Positions 55,604 to 64,000 of a DNA stretch of 64,000 nt are shown here, in pieces; positions within the stretch are counted from its first letter, which is position 1; each line of letters starts with the position of its first letter. A program made the translations under genes and the position numbers. The notes under the pieces were generated by a model. That model was not told where the DNA came from. It was given only the letters and a program-made list of their open reading frames with translations, and did no database searches. The DNA lies in contig WRFH01000006.1 of NCBI GenBank assembly GCA_009778915.1, positions 1 through 64,000 of the forward strand, read 5' to 3'. The DNA comes from Elusimicrobiota bacterium. Its GTDB lineage: Bacteria; Elusimicrobiota; Elusimicrobia; Elusimicrobiales; Elusimicrobiaceae.

Positions 55604-55693
55604 GCTTCTTTCTTTTGGATCATAGGATTTTAAATATACTCCTTTCCGGGCAGCGGGAAGCTGTTCTTCCCGTTTAGGTTCAGCGACGGATCA
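55604..55693 (-). other. In-frame TGA and open codons joining two giant ORFs
   Basis: The TGA at 55693-55691 ends the 1756-residue gene. The next 29 codons, in the same frame, contain no stop and lead into the giant ORF. They translate to a normal hydrophilic segment (SVAEPKREEQLPAARKGVY). AAAGGAG occurs here but no ATG or GTG in this frame follows it. Confidence 0.75.
55654..55672 (-). promoter_or_regulatory. Hairpin 18 nt after the TGA
   Basis: On the minus strand, CGGGAAG, an AACAG loop and CTTCCCG form a perfect 7-bp stem. There is no T run, so it is not a terminator. Position and size would suit a readthrough-stimulating or SECIS-like element. Confidence 0.45.
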
Positions 55694-58600
55694 TTTATTA
55701 CGGTTGTAGTCAAATATGCTTTCTATTTTTTTGTTTACCTCTTCAAACCATTTTTCTCCGCCGATTTCTTTAAGCTGGAGCGCTTCGGCCCGCAACTTGT
55801 CCGCGGATGAATTATAAGATTTTAAATGATTGAAGAAATCCATTGAAACAGCGTCCTGGAAAGTCTCATGCCCTACGCCAAACCAATAGTTAGGCTTTGC
55901 CAGTTTTTTATCATATTCATAACTTTGCAAATCTACCGCGTGTCTCAAATCTTCTACCCTTTGGTCCAGTGTTTGGTTAAAGCGGTCAAAATGATTTTGC
56001 CGGTTTAACTGCACCTTGCTCCATACTTCTTTTTGGATTTTGTGAATATTTTCAAGCCTTTTCTCAATGGCCGTGTCCCGTGTTTTCAGCCATAACGTGA
56101 ACCATTCGTTTTCCTGCGCGTTCAAAGCCTGCCAATGTCCGTCAAATTTTTCGGGATATTTTCCCCAGTCCGCGCTTGAGAAAAATTTTAAGGCGGCGGA
56201 ATATTTAGCATTACTGTAAGCGGTTTTAATATTCTTATAAATATTCCCAATAAACTTTCCCATCAGCTCAAAGTCTAAACCGTTCATCGGAAGAATGCTG
56301 CTGCCGCTGCCGTAAGTTTCAATTTTATTATCGTTAACGCCTTTCTGCATGTGCGTTATTTCTTCACTCAGGCTTTGCAAAAGTTTCCATTTTTGTTCCG
56401 CGTTCAAATAAGTGTTTGACGTGATTAATTTTCTGGAGTTCTGATAAATTTCCTGCAGATTGTCGGACGCCCCCATCGCTTTATAAAACAGCACGCGCGC
56501 CAAAATACGGGCGTCCGGGCTGAACCTGCTTCCCAAAGATTCAGCCGCGTCGTCGACGATTTTGTCCGCCGCTTTAGAATATACCGAGCCTAATAAATCT
56601 CCCTGCGTTACTTTATCCGTAAACCGTTCTACCAATTCTTCCTGGAATTTTGTTTTGGCTCCGTCGGAAAGATATTTATTATTATTCAATGATTTTTTAA
56701 GTTCATCATACAGAACGGAAGTCACGGGATTTGGCCGCCAGTTGCCGGACTGCGCGTTTTCGACGATAACGCGCGCCGCGTTATAGGACGCTTCGCTCAA
56801 CGCATCCTGGATATAGACCTGGTCGCCGGCGGGCATCCCTTTTAAAGCATTGTCTCTTACGTCTTTAAAAAACTCGGGATAGGCTACGTATACTCCTTCA
56901 TACCCGCCGCCTTTGGCGTCCATTATAATCTGCATGTAATCATAAATATCGCCCGCGGAAGGCTCATACGAGAAGAAGCCGCCGAACGGGTTCCATATTA
57001 CTTTATCCGGGTCAAAACGAAAGCGCGTGAAGAAACCGCTTTTCTGATTCCGCTTTTGTTCGACGGCTATTTGGACTCTCGGGCCGGCGGACGCCTTGCT
57101 TAATCCTTCAAGAAATGCTTTTTTGAAAATTTCTTTCTCTTCCGCGTTTAATCTGTCGGACACCAAAACTTCGTCCAGATAATCAAGAAGAAGATTCAGG
57201 AAACGCTCGTCTTCTATTAAATAGCTGGCCATAACGGCTTCTTCGTGGTTTTTAAATAACTCGTATTCAAAATCATCATAGGCGGATTTTATGATATACG
57301 CCAGAGTGTCTTTTAAACGTTTTTCAGAAACACTTTTATTTTTTGATAACGCCTCAAAAAAGGGGAAAACTGAAACGGCCGCAAACGGAGTTTGAATATT
57401 ACCGTCAATCTCCCGGCTTATTGTTGCCGTCAGGCGGGTTAGCGGATTTGTTTCCAAGGAAAATCTGTCGTCATAAATTTTCCTGCCGAACAGATACATA
57501 TATCCGCTCATTTTCTCTTTAGCTTCTTCCGCCGTCGGGAACGTTAGTTGTTTGGCTATTACAGGTCTCGCGGATTTTGTTGTTTGTTCCGCTGTATTAT
57601 TTACCGGTTGAGAAGAAGTCCCTGTTATTATGTTTTTGTTTTCCGCATTAATATTTTGCGTCTGCTGTATGGCTTTTATTATTTGTTTGGTACTTGCCGT
57701 TTTATTTGTTTTCAGCAGGTTCAACGTTTTTAGCGGCGCGTATACAAACGTGTTCCACAGCATGCTCCCCGCGCCAAATCCCGCGTAGTTGCCTCTGCCT
57801 AATTCAAAACCCGCTCCCTCCGACGTGTTTCTTATAAGACTGCTGCCCATCTCGCCGAATTCTGTTTTAAAAACATCGCGCAGCATGTCCGCGCCGGATG
57901 ATATTTTTACATTTCCCAATCCTTCCGGCTTTATTAATTTTACACCGTCAAAAGCGTTTGGCACTTCCGCCGCTCTTACCACCGCTGTCGGCGCTTCCAC
58001 GCGCGTAACCGCCGCCGCGTCGTTCATCGGCGCGACGAACGACGCCGCTGCCACCGACGCGTCCCCGAGCATATTTACCGCTTTTATTACCTGCGGCCTT
58101 TTTGATTTTACCGGCAGCGTAACGCGACCAATATTACCCGCCGACATTTCATCCAGACCGCCGTCTAATACAAACTCTTCCGTACGCGCTGTTTTACCTT
58201 TGCTCAGCCCGAATGTCTCTTTCACCACGCCAAGCTCGTCTTTAGCCGCTAATTCTAAACGGCCGTTAACGTTTTTGTACTGCCGCCTCAACGGATCTTT
58301 TGGATTATTCACGCGGCGGTGCAGCGCGGCGACATCATCGTCCGCCAAAGTCCCCGCCGCTATATTCCCGTCGTATCTGGCGTCATATTTATAGATTTTA
58401 CCGTCAAGCTCATACGTCATGATTTGGCCTTCTTTGTCCCATACCACGACGTTCTTCCTTAAATCGAGCATTATCTTAGACGGCGCGTTTGCCGGTTTTG
58501 CATATCTGAAATATTTCCCGTTGCCGCTTGTTTCTATTTCCAAACCGTTCTTTGATAAATATTCTTTTTCAAGCTGCAGTTCTTTGGCCCTCAGATTGCC

Positions 58601-60961
58601 GCGTAATTCCATCTTCGTCCACTCTTCTGGTTTTTCTACCGCCCAGCTTTCTCTGACGTAACGGTACATTTTACCGTCGGGACTGTACTCTTTATGATAT
58701 CCGCTCCTCTCTAAAAATTTCTCAAATTCAGCGTCCGCTGCCGTCTTGCTTCCGGCGTCTTTCCACGCCGCAGTTTCCGTTTTTATCCCGCCGATATTTT
58801 CGCCGAACATCTTTTGCGGTACCTGCGGACGGCCGCTTCTTATTATGCCTCGGTTTACCGTATTTTTAATTACTTCCGGCCCTCCCGCTTTGCCTCCCGC
58901 ATATGTCAGTCCTTTCGGATTTATCAGTACTTCCGGCTCTCTATATAATGGCGCCGGCAGTCTGCTCGCCATCATATCCGTACCCAGACTCGCGTCCGCC
59001 GCAAACGCCGCCCGGCTCCCTCTTACCAATCCCGTCCCTTCCACTCCCCACACCCGCGCACGGTACGCGTCCAGCGCTCTTATATTCACCACCCCTTCTG
59101 TCCATATATCACCTACCACTCCCGCCGCTTTTGCCGCTTTTATTAATTGTATCCCGTTTATCAGGCTTTTCCCTAAACTTACCCCTATCGCCACCACACT
59201 TATCGCCGCTATTACTAAATCTCCCGCCCGCGCCATATCCGCTGCTCGCTTATATCTTTCTGCCGACTGCTGTTTTTTGTCGTTGTATGTTGCCGGAACC
59301 ATCCAGCCCGGCCTGCTCCCTGTTCCCCCGTAATATTCATATAATTCTACCGCTTTGTTCTTCAACCGCCTTTCCGCCTTTTCCGATAAATCGCTCCACC
59401 TCGTGTTATATAACGCCCTTAAATATACCTCTTCCACGCTCCCGTACCCTTTCAATACCTTTCCACTTCTTACACTCTTCGCACTAAGTATCCCCGTTAT
59501 CAGCGGCTTGTTCCCTATCCCTTCTATATCTATCTTCCCGCTCCCGTAATCTATTATGCTTATCTCCCCCAATATATCCGCACTCAATCCCTTCGTCGCA
59601 GGATCAGTCGCCAGCATCTCCCCTATGTCTTCCCATACGTTCGCCGTCTCCTGGTTCCTGTCCGTCACCCCCTCCAGATATACTTCGTTCCCTAATATAT
59701 AATTCCCCGGCTCTGTTATCTTGTTCGTGTATCTCCCGTCTACCAAGTCCCCTACCGCCGGTACCCACGCACTCAACGACAGCACGTCCATACCCCCGCC
59801 GTACCCCTTTTCTATTATGTCCCTCTCCACCCGCCCAAGGATGAACCCACGCACTTTACCCTCCGCTCCCAGCATCAATAACCCGCTTATCCCGTTTACC
59901 AATACCGACGCACCGCTACGCGTTAAATAATATTTCTCTAACGCGCTCTCTATTACCTCTCCGTCCCCTTCTTCCCCTCCCAATAACCCTATCCCGATTA
60001 ACGCCTTGCTCATCTCTACACATACCCCGTCCCTCTTCTTGCTCGCTTCTCCCCACGTTATCGTGTCTTTGCTCACTAAATCATTGCTGCAATATCCTTC
60101 CATCCCCCTTACCACTCTCTTAAAATATTCCAAACCCCTCTCCCTCTCCCCTTCACCTAACCACATCTTCCCATATAATTCCACCAGCCCGTTTATCTCT
60201 CCCGGTCCGTATCCCTTGTCTCCTTTCCCTTCTATATATTTCAATTCCGCCCGCCTTAATTCCCCTACATACAATATCTCCCTTTTTACCAACTCCTCTA
60301 ATTTCTCCTCCTGCCCACTTCTTATCCCGTCTTCCTGCCCTTTTTTACCCGCACCTGCCCGCACTAAGCCGCCTCCCGGAATACTCGCTTTCTTTACCGC
60401 GTCTACCAAATCTAACCTCTCCTTCTCCTCCCTTAGATATTCCCTCCACCATTTATCCAAATCCTCTTCCGTCTTTATACCCCCTCTCATCCATGGATTC
60501 GCCTCCCTCATCCCCTCCAATAACATCCTATTCTCTTCGATATATCCCGCGTACCTCCCACGCATTTCCTCCTCCGCCTTCCCGCCTATTACCTTCTCTA
60601 CCTCCTCTTTATATTCCCCATACCCCATCAACCCCTTCTCCTTTGCCCATGCTTCGCCGCCGGCTTTTTCATTAGCTTTTGCGTTTTCTACAGCCGCTTT
60701 TATTATGTCTTCCCGCCCGGCAAGATTTTTTATGCCGCCTTTGCCGGACCACGGGCCTTCGCCGGTAAGTTCATAATCCCAGGTGCCGTCTGAGTTTTGA
60801 TAGAATTTTACGCCCGCCGAATTTGGTTTTTGCGCGACTGTTAATTGGGAAAAAGCTTCCTGCGGAAAAGTTGAAGTGAAAATGGAAAAAGCCAAAAGAA
60901 CGCTGACTATTCTTCTGAAATGATAACTAAAAGACTTTACGCGGGATGATACTTTTTCCAT
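55691..60961 (-). CDS. Large exported protein, 1756 residues
   Basis: There is a long basic N-region and hydrophobic core (VSVLLAFSIFTSTFPQEAFS), a signal peptide. Residues about 105-660 are Gly/Glu/Arg-rich and mostly helical. A hydrophobic stretch lies near 585-610 (DLVIAAISVVAIGVSLG). Residues about 800-960 carry short YRYVRE / YFRYAK / IYKYDA-type repeats. Residues about 1180-1756 are helical, Lys/Asn/Asp-rich, with WFGVGHETFQDAVS near the end. No known domain is recognised. TTGTCC, 16 bp and TAATAT end 6 nt before the ATG; there is no Shine-Dalgarno. The 58990-60645 part uses AGG, GGG, AAG and GAG codons unlike the rest. Its stop TGA is followed in frame by the giant gene. Confidence 0.82.
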   Translation of the reverse strand: MEKVSSRVKSFSYHFRRIVSVLLAFSIFTSTFPQEAFSQLTVAQKPNSAGVKFYQNSDGTWDYELTGEGPWSGKGGIKNLAGREDIIKAAVENAKANEKAGGEAWAKEKGLMGYGEYKEEVEKVIGGKAEEEMRGRYAGYIEENRMLLEGMREANPWMRGGIKTEEDLDKWWREYLREEKERLDLVDAVKKASIPGGGLVRAGAGKKGQEDGIRSGQEEKLEELVKREILYVGELRRAELKYIEGKGDKGYGPGEINGLVELYGKMWLGEGERERGLEYFKRVVRGMEGYCSNDLVSKDTITWGEASKKRDGVCVEMSKALIGIGLLGGEEGDGEVIESALEKYYLTRSGASVLVNGISGLLMLGAEGKVRGFILGRVERDIIEKGYGGGMDVLSLSAWVPAVGDLVDGRYTNKITEPGNYILGNEVYLEGVTDRNQETANVWEDIGEMLATDPATKGLSADILGEISIIDYGSGKIDIEGIGNKPLITGILSAKSVRSGKVLKGYGSVEEVYLRALYNTRWSDLSEKAERRLKNKAVELYEYYGGTGSRPGWMVPATYNDKKQQSAERYKRAADMARAGDLVIAAISVVAIGVSLGKSLINGIQLIKAAKAAGVVGDIWTEGVVNIRALDAYRARVWGVEGTGLVRGSRAAFAADASLGTDMMASRLPAPLYREPEVLINPKGLTYAGGKAGGPEVIKNTVNRGIIRSGRPQVPQKMFGENIGGIKTETAAWKDAGSKTAADAEFEKFLERSGYHKEYSPDGKMYRYVRESWAVEKPEEWTKMELRGNLRAKELQLEKEYLSKNGLEIETSGNGKYFRYAKPANAPSKIMLDLRKNVVVWDKEGQIMTYELDGKIYKYDARYDGNIAAGTLADDDVAALHRRVNNPKDPLRRQYKNVNGRLELAAKDELGVVKETFGLSKGKTARTEEFVLDGGLDEMSAGNIGRVTLPVKSKRPQVIKAVNMLGDASVAAASFVAPMNDAAAVTRVEAPTAVVRAAEVPNAFDGVKLIKPEGLGNVKISSGADMLRDVFKTEFGEMGSSLIRNTSEGAGFELGRGNYAGFGAGSMLWNTFVYAPLKTLNLLKTNKTASTKQIIKAIQQTQNINAENKNIITGTSSQPVNNTAEQTTKSARPVIAKQLTFPTAEEAKEKMSGYMYLFGRKIYDDRFSLETNPLTRLTATISREIDGNIQTPFAAVSVFPFFEALSKNKSVSEKRLKDTLAYIIKSAYDDFEYELFKNHEEAVMASYLIEDERFLNLLLDYLDEVLVSDRLNAEEKEIFKKAFLEGLSKASAGPRVQIAVEQKRNQKSGFFTRFRFDPDKVIWNPFGGFFSYEPSAGDIYDYMQIIMDAKGGGYEGVYVAYPEFFKDVRDNALKGMPAGDQVYIQDALSEASYNAARVIVENAQSGNWRPNPVTSVLYDELKKSLNNNKYLSDGAKTKFQEELVERFTDKVTQGDLLGSVYSKAADKIVDDAAESLGSRFSPDARILARVLFYKAMGASDNLQEIYQNSRKLITSNTYLNAEQKWKLLQSLSEEITHMQKGVNDNKIETYGSGSSILPMNGLDFELMGKFIGNIYKNIKTAYSNAKYSAALKFFSSADWGKYPEKFDGHWQALNAQENEWFTLWLKTRDTAIEKRLENIHKIQKEVWSKVQLNRQNHFDRFNQTLDQRVEDLRHAVDLQSYEYDKKLAKPNYWFGVGHETFQDAVSMDFFNHLKSYNSSADKLRAEALQLKEIGGEKWFEEVNKKIESIFDYNRNK

Positions 60962-60967
60962 ACTATA

Positions 60968-60995
60968 ATATTACATTTAACGCGCGTACGGACAA
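60968..60995 (-). promoter_or_regulatory. Promoter of the 1756-residue gene
   Basis: TTGTCC (60995-60990), a 16-bp spacer and TAATAT (60973-60968) on the minus strand. The -10 ends 6 nt before the ATG, predicting a leaderless transcript. Confidence 0.5.
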
Positions 60996-60996
60996 G

Positions 60997-61034
60997 GGCC
61001 GAAGGACCTAATTCAAATTAGGTCTTTCGGCCCA
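60997..61034. other. 38-bp near-perfect palindrome
   Basis: GGGCCGAA and GGACCTAATT pair with AATTAGGTC and TTCGGCCC around a 2-nt centre. It lies between the terminator of the ankyrin gene and the promoter of the next gene, with no T run. It may be a second terminator, an insulator or a protein site. Confidence 0.5.
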
Positions 61035-61063
61035 TATAGTATAGAACGAATATATTAGGGAAA

Positions 61064-61086
61064 AAGCCGCCGGACGGCGGTTTTTA
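61064..61086 (-). terminator. Terminator of the ankyrin gene
   Basis: A short GCCGCC/GGCGGT-type stem flanked by AAAAA and TTTTT. It overlaps the stop codon region of the gene ending at 61084. Confidence 0.75.
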
Positions 61087-62112
61087 CTGAGTGATATTAT
61101 TTTTTTTGAACAGCGCCAGCATGTCGACGAATTTTCTTTCGTCTGCTGCGCGGTAAGGAGTATAACCAGAATTGGTTTTAACCGTAGCGTCCGCCTTAAG
61201 CAATAACAGCTGCGTCGCCGTGTCAACCATATTGTTTACGCTGGCCCAGTAAAGCGCGGTTTCGCCGGCTTTGTTGCGCGCGTTGACGTTCGCGCCTTTG
61301 TCCATCAGGAAAGCGGCCACGTCCGGCTTTCTGTAACGCGCGGCGCCTATCAGCGGCGTGGAGCCGTTCCCGACGGGCGCGTCCAAATCCGCCTTGTAGC
61401 CGACAAGCCACTTGACCATGTCAAGCTCTCCCATGCTGGCCGCCATATAAAGCGGCGTAAAACCGGAAGAGTCTTTTATATTGGGACTTATGCCGCTTTT
61501 TAACATCGCGGCGACGCCGGGCATATTCGCGCGCGCCGTATAAGTAAGAAGATTGGCGCTGCTCGCGCCCGCCGTGGCGCCGCGCGAAATCAGACGGTCT
61601 ATCCAGACGCTGTTTTTATTTTCAACCGCCAGAAGAAGAACGGTGGCGCCGTAATTGCTGACGGCGTTTAAATTCGCGCCGGCGGCTATTAAAAATTCCA
61701 GCATAGAGTCATTGTTTCCGCGCATGGCCGTCATCAGAGGGGTTTCGCCGGTATTAGGGTTTGCAAGATTAACGTCCGCGCTCATGCTGTAAAGCAGCTG
61801 CGCGGCGTCCATATTATTATATCGCACGGCGGCGTTCATCAGCGTTTCGCCCTGCTGGTTAAATACGTTCACGTCTTTTAAATCTTTTACTTTAAGCGCG
61901 AAAGTGTCATAATCTTTTTGCTTTAGAAGACCGATGCACTCGTCGACGACAGCGTCCGGCGTCTTTGCCGCGGGAATAGTAGTTACCGGGGCCGTACTTC
62001 CGCTAGAGGCGTTGTTAATGAGAAGAGTATAGGCCACCAGTCCGCACAAAAGAACCGCCATTAAAACGGCGCTGGTAACAATGAGATGTTTTTGAAAAAG
62101 TGTTTTAAGCAT
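61084..62112 (-). CDS. Membrane-anchored ankyrin-repeat protein, 342 residues
   Basis: A membrane segment lies at residues about 12-33 (VTSAVLMAVLLCGLVAYTLL). A Ser/Thr/Pro-rich linker follows, then about seven ankyrin repeats from residue 60 (NQQGETLMNAAVRYNNMDAA, NTGETPLMTAMRGNNDSMLE, NKAGETALYWASVNNMVDTA). A single N-terminal anchor puts the repeats in the periplasm. TAATAT ends 5 nt before the ATG and there is no Shine-Dalgarno. It lies 8 bp after the ORF6N gene. Confidence 0.88.
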   Translation of the reverse strand: MLKTLFQKHLIVTSAVLMAVLLCGLVAYTLLINNASSGSTAPVTTIPAAKTPDAVVDECIGLLKQKDYDTFALKVKDLKDVNVFNQQGETLMNAAVRYNNMDAAQLLYSMSADVNLANPNTGETPLMTAMRGNNDSMLEFLIAAGANLNAVSNYGATVLLLAVENKNSVWIDRLISRGATAGASSANLLTYTARANMPGVAAMLKSGISPNIKDSSGFTPLYMAASMGELDMVKWLVGYKADLDAPVGNGSTPLIGAARYRKPDVAAFLMDKGANVNARNKAGETALYWASVNNMVDTATQLLLLKADATVKTNSGYTPYRAADERKFVDMLALFKKNNITQ

Positions 62113-62120
62113 ATCGAATA

Positions 62121-62633
62121 TTACGGCACAAAACCTATTTTTTTTGACTCTTTCTTATCTTCAGTCTCAAGCATTGCGTTCAAAACTTCTAGGATATCGT
62201 CCACGCGTTTATCGGTTGACAATACCGCTCTTTCCAAAATTTCCAATCTGTTGTCCACTCGCCCGCTGTTTACTATTTGCCGCATGGCGATAAAAGTATC
62301 TATGATTTGTATATTAATAGCTATCGCGCGTTTGCTTTTTAAAACGCTTGAAAGCATAGCAACGCCCTGCTCGGTAAAAACATAAGGAAGTTTACGGGTT
62401 CCGCCCCAACTTGATATTGCATTTTGCAACATCAAGTTATCAAACTCTGTTTTTGTAAGCTGGAACATATAATGTTTGGGAAAACGCTCAATATTTCTTT
62501 TTACGGCAAGATTTAAATTGCCGGTTGTAACGCCGTAAAGCGCGGCCAAATCGCGGTCAACCATTACGCTTTTGCCGCGTATGAAAAATATTTTATTCTC
62601 AATATTTCCGGCTGCCGCAAGTTGTTTTTTCAT
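62121..62633 (-). CDS. ORF6N-domain DNA-binding protein
   Basis: 170 residues. The ORF6N pattern is clear: KIFFIRGKSVMVDRDLAALY, VKRNIERFPKHYMFQLTKTE and YVFTEQGVAMLSSVLKSKRA. A coiled-coil-like tail follows (about 125-165). Such domains occur in phage antirepressors and in chromosomal copies. No other phage gene is nearby, so this is a solitary chromosomal copy, perhaps a prophage relic. It lies between housekeeping rnc and an ankyrin gene. Confidence 0.9.
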   Translation of the reverse strand: MKKQLAAAGNIENKIFFIRGKSVMVDRDLAALYGVTTGNLNLAVKRNIERFPKHYMFQLTKTEFDNLMLQNAISSWGGTRKLPYVFTEQGVAMLSSVLKSKRAIAINIQIIDTFIAMRQIVNSGRVDNRLEILERAVLSTDKRVDDILEVLNAMLETEDKKESKKIGFVP

Positions 62634-62674
62634 AATTATGCAGATTTTAACAGGCCGTAAATTACAGCCTGTTT

Positions 62675-63340
62675 TTAAATTTTAAGATTATCCAAAGCGT
62701 TTTTGGCGGCGTCCTGCTCGGCTAATTTTTTGTTTTTGCCTTTGCCGCGCGCCAGCTCTTTTTTGCCGGCTGAAACGGAGACGGTAAAAATTTTTTCGTG
62801 CTCCGGACCGACCGTCTGAACGATTTCATAACGCGGAACCGTTTTATAATTTTTCTGCGCGTATTCCTGCAGTTTGCTTTTCCAGTCCGCGCCCGGCTCT
62901 TCGCCTTCGTGCGCGGCTATCAGCCCGTCGACGATTCTTTTGGCTTCCGCGTAACCGCCGTCAAGATATACGGCGCCGATAAGCGCTTCCATCGCGTTGG
63001 AGAGTATGCTTTCGCGTTCCCTTCCGCCGGTGGCTTCTTCACCCGCGCCGAGGTTTAAAAATTTTCCTAACCCCATGGCCGACGCCCACAAAAACAAATT
63101 TTTGCGCGAAACCACGGAAGACTTAACTTTAGAAAGCACCCCCTCTTCAACCCCCGGGCGGCAGCGGTAAATATGGTCCGCCGCGGCAAGCCCGAGAACA
63201 CTGTCTCCGAGGAATTCCAGCCTTTCGTTATGCTTAACGCGCCTTTGTTCCCCGGCGTACGATTTATGAGTGAGTGCTTCCTTTATTAATTCTTTGTCAA
63301 CAAACGTGTAATTGATTATTTTTTCAATATCGTCGTACAC
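62675..63340 (-). CDS. rnc: Ribonuclease III
   Basis: 221 residues. The signature NERLEFLGDSVLGL has the catalytic acidic residues, and SNAMEALIGAVYLDGG carries the second set. A double-strand RNA binding domain covers residues about 150-221 (DWKSKLQEYAQ, then KNKKLAEQDAAKNAL). It cuts rRNA precursors and other duplex RNA. The start is GTG at 63340, only 3 bp after the acpP stop and without a Shine-Dalgarno, so translation is probably coupled to acpP. Confidence 0.97.
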   Translation of the reverse strand: MYDDIEKIINYTFVDKELIKEALTHKSYAGEQRRVKHNERLEFLGDSVLGLAAADHIYRCRPGVEEGVLSKVKSSVVSRKNLFLWASAMGLGKFLNLGAGEEATGGRERESILSNAMEALIGAVYLDGGYAEAKRIVDGLIAAHEGEEPGADWKSKLQEYAQKNYKTVPRYEIVQTVGPEHEKIFTVSVSAGKKELARGKGKNKKLAEQDAAKNALDNLKI

Positions 63341-63343
63341 GAT

Positions 63344-63589
63344 TTATTTTTTGGCGGTGGCTTTAATATGCTCTATAGCTTCGCCGACGGTTTTGATTTT
63401 CTCGGCTTTTTCGTCGGGAATTTCGATGTCAAATTCTTCTTCCAAAGCCATGATAAGTTCAACCGTGTCCAGTGAGTCCGCGCCCAAATCGTTCACGAAC
63501 TGGGCGTCCGGTTTAACCTGGTCAGCTTCCACGCCAAGCTGCTCCATGATAATATTTTTTACTCTCTCTTCAACATTTTCTACAGCCAT
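63344..63589 (-). CDS. acpP: Acyl carrier protein
   Basis: 81 residues. [18 protein letters not shown] holds the Ser that takes the 4'-phosphopantetheine arm. The acidic helix II and length are standard. It carries acyl chains for fatty acid synthesis in the cytoplasm. GGAGG lies before the ATG. It sits between fabG and rnc, the usual fabG-acpP(-fabF)-rnc order but without fabF here. Confidence 0.98.
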   Translation of the reverse strand: MAVENVEERVKNIIMEQLGVEADQVKPDAQFVNDLGADSLDTVELIMALEEEFDIEIPDEKAEKIKTVGEAIEHIKATAKK

Positions 63590-63602
63590 TTTATCCTCCA
63601 GT

Positions 63603-64000
63603 CTAGATATATAATCCGCCGTTAACGGCTAAAATCTGCCCCGTGATATATGAAGCATCTTCGCCGGCCAAAAACAATATTGCTTTGGCGATGTCCTGCG
63701 CACTTCCAAATCTTTTTAGAGGTATCGCGTCAAGCAGCGCCTCTCTTACTTCCGGTTTAAATTCCTGCGTCATGCCCGTCTCAACAAAACCCGGCGCGAT
63801 AGCGTTTACCCTGATATTTCTCGACGCAAATTCCTTTGCCAGAGTTTTTGTAATGCCGATAAGTCCGGCCTTTGACGCGCTGTAATTAACCTGACCGGCG
63901 TTGCCCATCTGCCCGACTATGGAACTTAAATTTATTATGCTGCCGCCGCGCTGCTTCATCATATATTTTAGCACAGCTTTGCTGGTAAAAAAAGCGCCTT
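63603..64000 (-). CDS. fabG: 3-oxoacyl-ACP reductase, 5' part beyond the window
   Basis: The frame is open to the right edge, reading [17 protein letters not shown] at the boundary, so an internal start is not real. The catalytic Ser is in [12 protein letters not shown], and Tyr and Lys are in [27 protein letters not shown] and the C-terminal [14 protein letters not shown] are typical. It reduces 3-oxoacyl-ACP with NADPH in the fatty acid cycle. The Rossmann N-terminus is outside the window. Confidence 0.95.
   Translation of the reverse strand, partial: GAFFTSKAVLKYMMKQRGGSIINLSSIVGQMGNAGQVNYSASKAGLIGITKTLAKEFASRNIRVNAIAPGFVETGMTQEFKPEVREALLDAIPLKRFGSAQDIAKAILFLAGEDASYITGQILAVNGGLYI

Noticed and set aside
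55691-55693. TGA as a general sense codon in this genome
   Set aside because: TGA ends other genes cleanly, such as the Sel1 gene at 22222 and the small gene at 16205, so global recoding is not supported.
60006-60776. 256-codon + strand frame rich in Ser/Pro/Leu
   Set aside because: It is the mirror of the G-ending codons of the minus-strand exported protein and has no start signals or domain pattern.
62121-62633. Prophage
   Set aside because: A single ORF6N-domain gene among housekeeping genes without integrase, structural genes or attachment sites.

Overview
The window looks like a chromosomal segment of a host-associated Gram-negative bacterium with a GC-leaning genome. Its gene content resembles Elusimicrobiota: long Pmp-like autotransporters, very large multidomain proteins, and Sel1 and ankyrin repeat proteins. 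That placement is inference, because there is no rRNA here. An outer membrane is supported directly by an autotransporter barrel and an OmpA-type peptidoglycan-binding domain. TGA, TAA and TAG all serve as stops.

Layout. Positions 1-11104 hold two tandem minus-strand Pmp-like autotransporter genes, the first running off the left edge. Positions 11249-15871 encode a sensor of about ten PAS domains plus a GAF domain, with no kinase. Positions 15872-18600 hold MITE-like palindromic elements, a 47-codon gene, two small exported proteins and an FKBP isomerase. Positions 18602-29143 hold a lemA/DUF2207 pair divergent from a Sel1-repeat/HAD pair, then a papain-like protease, an unknown protein, a ChaN/TraB-like protein and a membrane pyrophosphatase. 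Positions 29276-33431 hold an exported protein, a 950-residue ankyrin protein and a small membrane protein. Positions 33432-34205 are AT-rich non-coding DNA with repeated motifs and a possible dif site. Positions 34206-38447 carry D-Ala-D-Ala dipeptidase, then gmk, rpoZ, a family 4 uracil-DNA glycosylase and a degenerate priA.

The most striking region is 38486-60961. A 1756-residue exported protein is followed, after one TGA codon and in the same reading frame, by a 5705-residue protein with no ATG start. This giant carries five chymotrypsin-fold protease domains whose nucleophile position is Cys instead of Ser (His-Asp-Cys, as in viral 3C-like enzymes). It also has a phosphomannomutase-like HAD domain, three receiver-like domains, an HExxH metallopeptidase domain and three arrays of roughly 60-residue repeats. 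The layout resembles a self-processing polyprotein. A perfect 7-bp hairpin starts 18 nt after the TGA, so readthrough deserves a test. Part of the 1756-residue gene uses G-ending and AGG codons unlike the rest of the window.

The right end (61084-64000) has an ankyrin protein, an ORF6N-domain protein and the housekeeping set rnc-acpP-fabG, with fabG cut by the edge. Several genes have no Shine-Dalgarno but a -10 box ending 5-6 nt before the ATG, which suggests leaderless transcripts.
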